From positions 158,749,227 to 158,813,226 of the forward strand of contig JAVHZZ010000004.1 of the NCBI GenBank assembly GCA_036250195.1: a stretch of DNA of 64,000 nucleotides, written 5' to 3'. The position numbers were made by a program, and so were the translations under genes. Source of the stretch: Mixophyes australis (taxonomy: Eukaryota > Chordata > Amphibia > Anura > Limnodynastidae). How positions within the stretch are numbered: the first letter of the stretch is position 1; each line of letters opens with the position of its first letter. The notes under the pieces were generated by a model. The model had not been told where the DNA came from. It saw only the letters and a list, made by a program, of their open reading frames with translations, and searched no databases. This document shows, piece after piece, positions 47,240 through 56,510 of the stretch.

Positions 47240-48690
47240 TTTTATTGTGGTGCCCAGTGCCCACTCCTCTACGCAGTCCAGGTACATTTATTGGTGCGAA
47301 TCATACAAGTTCAGGGTTTTTAATATATCTTGTGGTGACCCACTCCTCTACGCAGTCCAGGTACATTTATTGGTGCGATTCATAAAAGTTCTGGGTTTTT
47401 AATATATTGTGGTGACCCACTCCTCTACGCAGTCCAGGTACATTTATTGGTGCGATTCATAAAAGTTCTGGGTTTTTAATATATATTGTGGTGACCCACT
47501 CCTCTACGCAGTCCAGGTACATTTATTGGTGCGATTCATAAAAGTTCAGGGTTTTTAATATATTGTGGTGACCCACTCCTCTACGCAGTCCAGGTACATT
47601 TATTGGTGCGATTCATAAAAGTTCAGGGTTTTTAAGATATTGTGGTGACCCACTCCTCTACGCAGTCCAGGTACATTTATTGGTGCGATTCATAAAAGTT
47701 CTGGGTTTTTAAGATATTGTGGTGACCCACTCCTCTACGCAGTCCAGGTACATTTATTGGAGCGATTCATAAAAGTTCAGGGTTTTTAAGATATATTGTG
47801 GTGACCCACTCCTCTACGCAGTCCAGGTACATTTATTGGTGCGAATCATAAAAGTTCAGGGTTTTTAATATATCTTGTGGTGACCCACTCCTATACGCAG
47901 TCCAGGTACATTTATTGGTGCGATTCATAAAAGTTCAGGGTTTTTAATAGATATTGTGGTGACCCACTCCTCTACGCAGTCCAGGTACATTTATTGGTGC
48001 GAATCATAAAAGTTCAGGGTTTTTAATATATCTTGTGGTGACCCACTCCTCTACGCAGTCCAGGTACATTTATTGGTGCGATTCATAAAAGTTCTGGGTT
48101 TTTAAGATATTGTGGTGACCCACTCCTCTACGCAGTCCAGGTACATTTATTGGTGCGAATCATAAAAGTTCAGGGTTTTTAATATATATTGTGGTGACCC
48201 ACTCCTCTACGCAGTCCAGGTACATTTATTGGTGCGATTCATAAAAGTTCAGGGTTTTTAATATATATTGTGGTGACCCACTCCTCTACGCAGTCCAGGT
48301 ACATTTATTGGTGCGAATCATAAAAGTTCAGGGTTTTTAATATATATTGTGGTGACCCACTCCTCTACGCAGTCCAGGTACATTTATTGGTGCGATTCAT
48401 AAAAGTTCAGGGTTTTTAATATATTGTGGTGACCCACTCCTCTACGCAGTCCAGGTACATTTATTGGTGCGAATCATAAAAGTTCAGGGTTTTTAATATA
48501 TTGTGGTGACCCACTCCTCTACGCAGTCCAGGTACATTTATTGGTGCGAATCATAAAAGTTCAGGGTTTTTAATATATATTGTGGTGACCCACTCCTCTA
48601 CGCAGTCCAGGTACATTTATTGGTGCGATTCATAAAAGTTCAGGGTTTTTAATATATATTGTGGTGACCCACTCCTCTACGCAGTCCAGA
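47240..48690 (+). repeat. hAT 3' tandem array, about 19 copies of a 77-bp unit
   Basis: The unit reads tgtggtgacccactcctctacgcagtccaggtacatttattggtgcgattcataaaagttcagggtttttaatata. Copies differ at a few recurrent positions (gattcat/gaatcat, cagggt/ctgggt, aatatat/aagatat) and in the length of a TA tract. The array lies about 315 bp from the right end. Confidence 0.95.
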
Positions 48691-48859
48691 AAGATACCTT
48701 GTTGCAACGTTTTGGACTAATAACTATATTGTGAGGTGTTCAGAATACACTGTAAATTAGTGGAAATGCTTGTTATTGAATGTTATTGAGGTTAATAATA
48801 GCCTAGGAGTGAAAATAAGCCCAAAAACTTGATTTTTAAACTTTTTATGTTTTTTTCCA

Positions 48860-49004
48860 AAAAAATCCGAATCCAAAACCTTAAATCCGAACCGATACCT
48901 TTCGTCAAGTGTTTTGCGAGACAAATCCGAACCCCAAAAATAACGAAAATCCGGATCCAAAACACAAAACACGAGACCTCAAAAGTCGCCGGTGCACATC
49001 TCTA
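48860..49004 (+). promoter_or_regulatory. right terminus and subterminal ATCCGA motif cluster
   Basis: Four or more copies of aaatccga/aaatccgg occur, all in one orientation, before the terminus GTGCACATCTCTA. The same hexamer is clustered at the left end in both orientations. Confidence 0.6.
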
Positions 49005-49567
49005 GCCCCAATACTGAGCCTGCTGCTGCACGGCTTTCATCTCTTTTGAAAAGGATTTACAGGGTAGTGACCTGCTCCGTATTCAACATTAAGACCATGG
49101 CTGCTATTTCCTCAGAAAATTCCCTGTTCCAGGTGCTCAAAGTGGACATTCTTCAACTTCACACTCAAATAGCGCAAGTATCTTCCTTGCTGAACCAAGT
49201 GCTTAAGCAACTTCCAGTTTCCACCCCTAATACATCCTGCTGTAAGGAGTCTAACTGTGCTGCTAACACTTCATTACCAAATTTGTCTGCCTTTGACTCT
49301 CTGCAAGCAGTACCTTCTAATATTCCTGTAACAAATTCCAAGTTTTCAGGTGCTCCACGCCCTCACCTGACCGAAGAGGAGCGATGGCGCAGGAGGACCT
49401 ACAAACTGTGTCTTTACTGTGCCAGTGATGTACATTTTTTATAGGATTGCCCGCTCCATAGACTCCGACCATCTTCAACCTCTACCTCCAGCTCTGAGTC
49501 GCAAGCTTCTGTCTCCATTCCAGAAATGCTGTCTGCTTCCATGAGAACCCAGGTTCCCCAGTTTGAC

Positions 49568-50107
49568 CCAGAGGGGACGCTGCCTTTAAAGTCTGCTCCA
49601 GAAGGGGCGCTGCCCTTAAAGTCTCCTCCAGAGGGGGCGCTGCCCTTAAAGTCTGCTCCAGAGGGGGCGCTGCCCTTAAAGTCCTCTCCAGAGGGGGCGC
49701 TGCCCTTAAAGTCCGCTCCAGGGAGGGCGCTGCCCTTAAAGACTTCTCCAGAGGGGGCGCTGCCCTTAAAGTCCGCTCCAGGGAGGGCGCTGCCCTTAAA
49801 GACTTCTCCAGATGGGGAGCTGCCCTTAAAGACTTCTCCAGAGGGGGCGCTGCCCTTAAAGTCTGCTTCAGAGGGGGCGCTGCCCTTAAAGACTTCTCCA
49901 GAGGGGGCGCTGCCCTTACAGTCCGCTCCAGAGGGGGCGCTGCCCTTACAGTCCGCTCCTTAGGGGGCGCTGCCCTTACAGTCTGCTCCAGAGGGGGCGC
50001 TGCCCTTACAGTCCACTCCAGAGGGGGCTTTGCCCTTACAGTCCGCTCCAGAGTGGGCGCTGCCCTTACAGTCCGCTCCAGAGGGGGTCCTGTCCCTCCA
50101 GCCCAAT
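49568..50107 (+). repeat. 18 x 30-bp coding tandem repeat
   Basis: Unit ccagagggggcgctgcccttaaagtctgct, encoding P-E-G-A-L-P-L-K/Q-S/T-x. Variation is mostly at the last two residues. Confidence 0.93.
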
Positions 50108-50323
50108 CCAGAGTTGCCTGTCCATGCGGTTCAGCCCGAGTTGCCTGTCCATGCGGTTCAGCCCGAGTTGCCTGTCCATGCGGTTCAGCCCGAGTTGCCT
50201 GTCCATGCGGTTCAGCCCGAGTTGCCTGTCCATGCGGTTCAGCCCGAGTTGCCTGTCCATGCGGTTCAGCCCGAGTTGCCTGTCCATGCGGTTCAGCCCG
50301 AGTTGCCTGTCCATGCGGTTCAG
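50108..50323 (+). repeat. 8 x 27-bp coding tandem repeat
   Basis: Unit encodes PELPVHAVQ. Copies are almost identical, suggesting very recent amplification. Confidence 0.93.
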
Positions 50324-50350
50324 CCCGAGTTACCACTTGGTGCTGTCTAC

Positions 50351-50782
50351 CCTGAGGCTTCTCACAGCGCTGTCTACCCTGAGGCTTCTCACAGTGCTGT
50401 CTACCCTGAGGCTTCTCACAGTGCTGTCCACCCTGAGGCTTCTCACAGTGCTGTCCACCCTGAGGCTTCTCACAGTGCTGTCCACCCTGAGGCTTCTCAC
50501 AGTGCTGTCCACCCTGAGGCTTCTCACAGTGCTGTCCACCCTGAGGCTTCTCACAGTGCTGTCCACCCTGAGGCTTCTCACAGTGCTGTCCACCCTGAGG
50601 CTTCTCACAGCGCTGTCTACCCTGAGGCTTCTCATAGTGCTGTCTACCCTGAGGCTTCTCACAGCGCTGTCTACCCTGAGGCTTCTCACAGCGCTGTCTA
50701 CCCTGAGGCTTCTCACAGTGCTGTCCACCCTGAGGCTTCTCACAGTGCTGTCTACCCTGAGGCTTCTCACAGTGCTTTCCCT
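50351..50782 (+). repeat. 16 x 27-bp coding tandem repeat
   Basis: Unit encodes PEASHSAV followed by Tyr or His. The Y/H and cgc/gtg variants occur in blocks, as expected from unequal exchange. Confidence 0.93.
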
Positions 50783-51474
50783 GTCAAGTCTGCTGCCCAA
50801 TCCAAGCTCCCTGCCGAGTCATCTTCCCAGTTCGGGTTGTCTTCTGCCAAAGGGGTGCACCCAAGTCCCCAGGGATGTATGTTCAACCCGAGCTGGCCAA
50901 GTCTCATGCTAATTCGAATTCATCCTCTGTTCAAGTCTTCCAACCACCTACCTTCAATGGGGATATTCAGCAATTTCATGCTCTTATTAAATTCTGTATG
51001 TCCTATTTTCCCTCTGTATCCAATCTCCTTGATACTCAACGAAAGCAAGTGTTTTACATGTTGGCCAACTTTACAGGGGAAGCTCTGGAATGGGCAGAGC
51101 CCTTAATTGAAACCCAGGGTCCCATCCTGTCTGATTTACAGCTTTTTACTGAGGCCGTGATCGAAGAATTTGCACCAGCACTTGCCAATCTCACTCCCAG
51201 TGCTTCATCTATGCCACATGTTCTATCTCCTGCTACTCCAACTTTGAGATTATCGTTTTCTTCGCTCCATTTCCAGCAACCCTCTAAAAACCATAAAAAG
51301 AAAGTGAAGAAGAAGAAGAAGAAGAAAGATTTTCCTGGATCTCAACTCCCTTGTGGTGTGGTTTCTATACCCTTTCTGTCCTTGCATGAAGACTTCTCAA
51401 ATACATGCCCAATTCTGGACTATGACTCTGACTTTTCTGACCTTTTCCAGTATTCAGGCATCTGGAATCCGCCC

Positions 51475-51490
51475 TTTAAGGAAGGGGTAC
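51475..51490 (+). promoter_or_regulatory. polypurine tract of the LTR element
   Basis: tttaaggaaggggtac directly precedes the 3' LTR start TGTCA. Confidence 0.75.
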
Positions 51491-52174
51491 TGTCAAATTT
51501 TGCATTCTGCAGTGACTTTATTGGATTTGTTATGTATTCTACTTGTAGTACCACTGCCCACCAAAGGGGCCACTGTGCTACTTTGATTATTTTCCTTGAT
51601 CACAGGGAGTGGTTTCAGCTGCATGAGGCCTATACAAACCTGCCTGATTCAAACAGTCTGGGCCAGATCATCAGGTCACTCCTGTGAGCATTCCCTGTGC
51701 TCAGCTTGCTGAAATCTACTACTGCTGTTATCTGTGTACTGGACTTCCACATCAACAACCATTATACCTGGTACTTCTAGTTCCACGCTGCTTGCTGAAA
51801 TCTACTACTGCTGTTCTCTGTGTACTGGACTTCCACATCAACAACCATTATACCTGGTACTTCTAGGTCCACGCTGCTTGCTGAAATCTGCTACTGCTGT
51901 TATCTGTGTACTGGACTTCCACATCAGCAACCATTATACCTGGTACTTCTAGTTCCACGCTGCTTGCTGAAATCTGCTACTGCTGTTATCTGTGTACTGG
52001 ACTTCCACATCAACAACCATTGTACTTGTAGTTCCACGCTGTATGCTGAAGCTACCTGTTGTTTCTCATCTGTATACTGAACTGCAATCAAGTTACCTTG
52101 TCATCTGTGTGTCTTAATAAAGTCATTATAACCACTTACACTCTCTCCGTGGTCATACCTGGGAAATCCTGACA
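51491..52174 (+). repeat. 3' LTR (684 bp)
   Basis: It carries four 86-bp units and otherwise differs from the 5' LTR at only a handful of sites, for example tgtcaaat/tgtcacga at the start. Confidence 0.9.
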
Positions 52175-52370
52175 GTTAGGAGGTGTATGTTTTGCGCCTG
52201 CTATAGGGCAGATGCAAATACGAGATAATGATGATGACTTATTGTAAACCATGCACATTTGCTGTCGATGCAGAGGCTGATGCATTTCCAGATGTGTATG
52301 GCTCTGCATATGGTCAAAAATACACTGTTCTTCCATGCTATTTTTTGAAGTGTGAATATATGGGTGCCAG
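52175..52370. repeat. right part of the older dispersed repeat
   Basis: Continuation of 39485-39766 after the LTR element, beginning with the second GTTAG. Confidence 0.55.
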
Positions 52371-52384
52371 TAATGCCAGACAGC

Positions 52385-52590
52385 AGGTGGTTGCAGTAGT
52401 CAAGATTGGAGATGATGAGAGAATGGATAAGAGTTTTGGTAGCATGTTGAGTAAAAAAAGGTAGTGTTATGGTAATGTTTTTAGGTGGAATAGACAGGGT
52501 TGGGAGAGAGTCTGGATGTGAGGAAGAAAGTAGAGGGCAGAGTCAACTGTGACACCAAGGCAGTGGGCTTAGGAGACAGGAAATTGTGGT
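52385..52590 (-). pseudogene. L2-type LINE ORF2 fragment
   Basis: Text such as gttgcagtagtcaagattggagatgatgagagaatggataagagtt, followed by ccaaggcagtgggctt, corresponds on the minus strand to the L2 thumb region also seen at 56960-57135 in the longer copy. The parallel string there is ttgcaatagtcgatgcgggagatgatgag. Confidence 0.6.
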
Positions 52591-52602
52591 GTGTATATTT
52601 AT

Positions 52603-53378
52603 TGTAAGAAAAGCGCACCCTTCTCTTGGCACTTTTGTCACCTTCTGTTGCAAGAATACCCAGTAGACGTCAGCAACACGAAACTTCTTTTATAAATCAA
52701 ATATATTTATTGTTTTTCATCACAATAAATTGCACAACTTCCGTCAGGATGACACCAGCAAGCTACTACCTTTTACTTGCACCTAAACACTAACTAGACA
52801 TAGTACAGCTCCCTACTGACTGGCCAACTGGTTCAGCATCAGTCACCACTGACAAGAGCACAACTCCAGGTTTAAATTCACATGTCTCCTCCCACAGACT
52901 TGGATGACTGACAGGCGATACTCCCACCTTGTCTTTAAAGTATGGCTGCTCAGGTGAGATCAGAGTCCAAAACAGTCCTCATGTTGCATGTAGCTTGTAG
53001 CCAGAGTGAGTTGAAAACATCAGAGGTAGAATATGGAATTTCAGGTGAATACTGACTGTTGTCCTTGTGAAGCTGTGTTGGATGACTGACAGGCGATACT
53101 CCCACCTTGTCTTTAAAGGATGGCTCCTCAGGTGTTCTGTAACGCCTAATCAGCACAGCCACCCCTATCAGCTCTGTGGATACAAACATGTTAAAGCATG
53201 CAAGTAAATCACTTTTTTACATTTACTTTACCACATGTCTCTGACCTGTACATTACTGAACTTAAGCACAGTGCTACACCTGTATGTAACTTGGTTTGCA
53301 GCCTTTTACCTGCAGACAGTTAGCCCCATAGCTAATTCCACTATTAGAGGCCTGTGGAAAACCACTTCCATTGCCACA
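52603..53378 (-). repeat. 3' LTR (776 bp)
   Basis: Minus-strand ends TGTGGCAATGG and TTCTTACA. It has an internal direct duplication of ttggatgactgacaggcgatactcccaccttgtctttaaag (about 52903 and 53089). It is highly similar to the combined 5' LTR pieces. Confidence 0.85.
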
Positions 53379-53438
53379 TATCCCTTCCCCTAGCGTCACC
53401 ATGTAAGGTGGCACGGACCTCGCGAGGAGCGCATCTCT

Positions 53439-54353
53439 GTGGAAGAGAGCATCTGTGACCATCTTATCCACCTGACATTTTATAGTCTGAGACAAGGAAG
53501 GTTCTATTGTGTCTTTAACTGTGCTCACAATCACACCCACCAGTGCACTCATTGGGACCTTCTCTTCTTGACACCTGAGAACCCTGTTCTGAAACAGCCA
53601 ATCCTGTCTCTTTCTCCACTCATAACCCCTTATATTCTTAGTAGGACGTCTATGAGCTCCTTCTGATTGTGGTTGTACTGTTACAGTGGGATAGGCCTTC
53701 TGGCATTCCGGACAAGTCCTACAAAAGTTTTTTACTGCCACATAGACTCCGGGCCAGTAATATCTGCATAGAACTGTCTCCCTCATTTTACCTTCCCCTA
53801 AGTGTCTGCCACTCTCCTGCGTGTGTGCAGCTTCTAGCACTAAGGGTACATGGTTTTGTGGGACTACCAACTGTTCTACTTTTCTCCCTTTAACAGTAGT
53901 CACATGAAACAGCACATTTTTTTTAACAATATATGATGGCCCACAGTCTGTCGAATTGACAGGCTTTGATATATTCCCAACATTACTAGCCAAATTAAAG
54001 ATATGCTTTAAAGCTACATCATTTTTCTGTTGACGTGCAAGGTTTGGCACAGATAACAATTCGGGATATTCAGACCAGTCTATATTGTCACCAACAGGTA
54101 AGGTGGGCACATCTGAGATGTCAGCCGCCAAAGCTGATTCCATTTGTCCAGTTGCCTGTGAAAGTTCTGCCGTGACCCCCACAAAAGTACTCCGGCTTGG
54201 CGGCTCCCAGTGATTGAGGTTCAGACGTTGTGGTGTTTTAAGCAGATCCTTTAAGACCGGGCTTCCGACCAGTGAATCAATTGCCGGCATGTCCGGCTGG
54301 ATTTTGCTCACCGAGGACCTCTTTATAGAGTGGGAAGTCTCGCCCCAGAACAA
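53439..54353 (-). pseudogene. pol remnant with integrase zinc-binding domain
   Basis: The 359-codon minus-strand frame that starts at 54353 ends with LTR-derived text. Its useful part contains HTQESGRHLGEGKMRETVLCRYYWPGVYVAVKNFCRTCPECQK. This is the HHCC zinc domain of gypsy integrase (H...H...CxxC), with an H-to-H spacing of eight residues and the conserved YYWPG. The N-terminal part does not show RT motifs, so RT-RNase H are deleted and the frame was probably joined by that deletion. The catalytic integrase core is also absent. Confidence 0.78.
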
Positions 54354-54751
54354 TTGGATACGGCAGCTTGGGCGCTATAGCAGTCACTACCTTCACAGTT
54401 TGGCCTTTCAGACTAATGGCCGAAAGAGTTCCTTTTAATCTCCTGAGTACACCATGTGTGCAGCGCACATTCATTTTGGGCAACCCACGAGATCTTGGCC
54501 CCAGCTAGGACAGAATTGGAAACCAGCGTAATGTCACTCACAGAGTCCACGACTGCATGTACAATCTTGTTGTTCAAACTCATTTTCACTTTAAATAAAG
54601 GTGAATTACCACTTGTGAAACTCTGGCAACAGCAAAGGGAAAAGACAGGCCCAGCTTGGCCAACGGAACAGTCCACTAGGTTTTTGCGACTAGTGCACCT
54701 GGCTTTATAGTGACCAAGTTCTCCACACCTGAAGCACCTGCTGTCAGGCAC
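54277..54751 (-). pseudogene. gag zinc knuckle and aspartic protease remnant
   Basis: CFRCGELGHYKARC fits CX2CX4HX4C. It is followed in the same frame by HAVVDSVSDITLVS, the protease active-site region with DSG changed to DSV. After a frameshift near 54440 the protease C-terminal motif PYPIVLGRDF appears. The changed active site and frameshift make it non-functional. Confidence 0.75.
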
Positions 54752-54760
54752 ACTTACAGC

Positions 54761-55436
54761 TTAACCTAAATTAGCAGCAGGGTTCCCCTTTAGGCCCTTG
54801 ATTTTGGGTTTACCCACTTGGACGCTCTCATTCTTGGTGTTCACCAAACTCCTCTTAGTGGATGTCAAGGCCACTGCTTGGTCACATTCCTCAGCATACC
54901 TAGAAGACAGAGTTTTTTCTTCTTGGAGCAACTGTTCCAGCTTTTCATGCTGTTCAACAAGTACAAACTTCTCCAACTTGCACTCTTCAAGCTCTCTTGC
55001 AGGCACTCTTGCTAAGAATACCTCTTGCTGAGCTAAGACAAGCTTCTGTTCTAAAGCAGCAATTTCGCTGTCTTTCTCTGCTACCATTTCATTAAGAGCT
55101 TTCTCTGATTTTTCCCTTTCTTCACACACTTTTTGCAAAAATCACATTTTCTTGCTCTCTCTGCTGCTTTAAATTCCACACTTCTTTTACAAGACAGCAG
55201 TTTTCCTCAATAAACATTTTCTCTAAAGAATCATACTCTTCCCTGGTCACATGTTCTGACACAGGTAACACTTGGGTTGTACAAAGAGCATGATATTCTC
55301 CTCTCTGATTTTCCATGTTTTCCTGTTGAGAATGTACCTCAGACACACCTGTTTGCACACTTTCCTTTTGAGACATTTTGTGCTTTTTCTTGCCCATCTT
55401 AGGGATTAAAGGCAATTTTGTACTAGCAGCTTTCAA
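54761..55436 (-). pseudogene. gag-like coiled-coil region of the second LTR element
   Basis: Two minus-strand frames (55436-55122 and 55138-54761), overlapping by 17 bp in different frames, start MGKKKHKMSQKESVQTG and continue as a Glu/Lys-rich heptad-like coiled coil (EKALNEMVAEKDSEIAALEQKLVLAQQEV). They lie between the primer site and the zinc knuckle, where Gag should be. A single frameshift probably divides what was one frame. Confidence 0.65.
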
Positions 55437-55873
55437 ATATCAAGCTTCACATATGTCCAACACTTCCACAGGCAATTAGAAAAACAGGTGCTTTAGTCTC
55501 CCACACAGGTAAAATAGCAACTACAATGCCCAGGCAAGACAGTAGACTTGTGGACCACACCCAACTCACAGCTCAGTGAATAAACAAGGTATGGCACTAC
55601 AATGCCCAGCCATTTTATACAGAAAAAAAACTTTGCTTTCCTTTTGCAAAACAAATGCTGAATAGTTCACAGTAATATTGCTTCTGTCTCTCCACAGACA
55701 AAAAAAAATTGCTTCCTCAGCAATAGCAATCTCTTCACTGCAACTGACAGCATATACAGTTTAAGGTGTGATAGCAATATTCAATCATTTACCACTCACC
55801 ACCTTTTGCATCTGGAGGTTGGGTGGACAGCTGTGCATTGGCTGTCCTTGGCGATCCCACTTCTGACACCACT

Positions 55874-56187
55874 TGTAACAAAACCGCACCCTTCTCTTGG
55901 CACTTTTGTCACCTTCTGTTGCAAGAATACCCAGTAGACATCAGCAACACGAAACTTCTTTAATAAATCAAATATATTTATTATTTTCATCACAATAAAT
56001 TACACAACTTCCGTCAGGATGACACCAGCAAGCAACTACCTTTTACTTGCACCTCCTGGTGACCCTAAACACTAACTAGACACAGTACAGCTCCCTACTG
56101 ACTGGCCTACTGGTTCAGCGTCAGTCACCTCTGATAAGAGCACAACTCCAGGTTTAAATTCACATGTCTCCTCCCACAGGCTTGGAT
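55874..56187 (-). repeat. 5' LTR, 3' piece
   Basis: Aligns with 52603-52907 apart from a small insertion (cctggtgaccc). It ends in cttggat exactly where the L2 tail begins. Confidence 0.85.
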
Positions 56188-56510
56188 CATCATCATCATC
56201 ATCATCAACATTTATTTATATAGCGCCAGCAAATTCCGTAGCACTTTACAATTGGGAACAAACATTAATAAGACAATACTGGGTAATACATACAGACAGA
56301 GAGGTAAGAGAACCCTGCTCGAAAGCTTACAATCTATAAGACAATGGGAGTTAGAAACACAAGGGCATGTGCTACATCATATTGCACAATGGACCAGCCA
56401 GACTGCAAAGGTAAAAGTACTGAGTGGGCTGTGTGTGTTGCAATGTTGGTCAGAAGGTTGCTGTCTTGCGTTAGCAGTGTAGAGGATGGCAATAGGGTAA
56501 TCTAGGAAAA

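Larger units (their letters stand above)
40383..49004 (+). mobile_element. apparently complete hAT transposon (8622 bp), TSD GCCCCAAT
   Basis: The element begins TAGGGATGAGCGC and ends GTGCACATCTCTA, short imperfect inverted termini (TAG[GA]GATG[AT]GC). Identical octamers GCCCCAAT flank it at 40375-40382 and 49005-49012. It contains, in order: an ATCCGA-rich subterminal zone, a TATA box, GCTGT repeats, four 5' tandem units, an uninterrupted transposase frame, a 3' hairpin, a module array with 662-bp periodicity, about 19 copies of a 77-bp unit, and a second ATCCGA-rich zone. Every part expected of an autonomous hAT is present. It sits inside a young LTR element, so it is younger still. Whether it is active today cannot be seen from sequence. 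Confidence 0.93.
49097..51490 (+). pseudogene. gag-like frame of the LTR element with three tandem peptide arrays
   Basis: An ATG in good context (gaccATGg, 49097) starts a frame with a matrix-like segment (VLKVDILQLHTQIAQVSSLLNQ). A nucleocapsid-like knuckle follows (CLYCASDVHFL, then TAG at 49442-49444, then DC). Next come 18 units of PEGALPLKSA, 8 of PELPVHAVQ and 16 of PEASHSAV[YH]. Near 50870 a frameshift leads to a capsid-like domain (FNGDIQQFHALIKFCMSYF, VFYMLANFTGEALEWAEPL). A second in-frame TAG lies at 49961-49963. The frame runs out at the polypurine tract. In ordinary Ty3 Gag the knuckle follows capsid; here it precedes it. The two TAGs and one shift make the present copy a pseudogene, but the frame is otherwise kept over 1.8 kb. 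Confidence 0.8.
39767..52174 (+). mobile_element. non-autonomous Ty3/gypsy-like LTR element, TSD GTTAG, carrying a nested hAT
   Basis: LTRs at 39767-40364 and 51491-52174 both start TGTCA and end CCTGACA, and GTTAG flanks the whole at 39762-39766 and 52175-52179. Internal sequence is 40365-40382 joined to 49013-51490. The gap is an hAT transposon with its own 8-bp duplication. The element encodes only a gag-like frame: no protease, RT, RNase H or integrase motif is present, so it would depend on a partner. The LTRs are nearly identical outside one 86-bp repeat unit, implying a recent insertion. Confidence 0.88.

Noticed and set aside
47240..48690. CRISPR-like regularly spaced repeats
   Set aside because: The 77-bp units are contiguous with no unique spacers, and the context is eukaryotic.
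49482..50336. 284-codon minus-strand frame rich in RAEPHGQAT repeats, and similar antisense frames to 50800
   Set aside because: They are antisense or shifted readings of the 27- and 30-bp coding repeats, whose plus-strand frame links to Gag domains.
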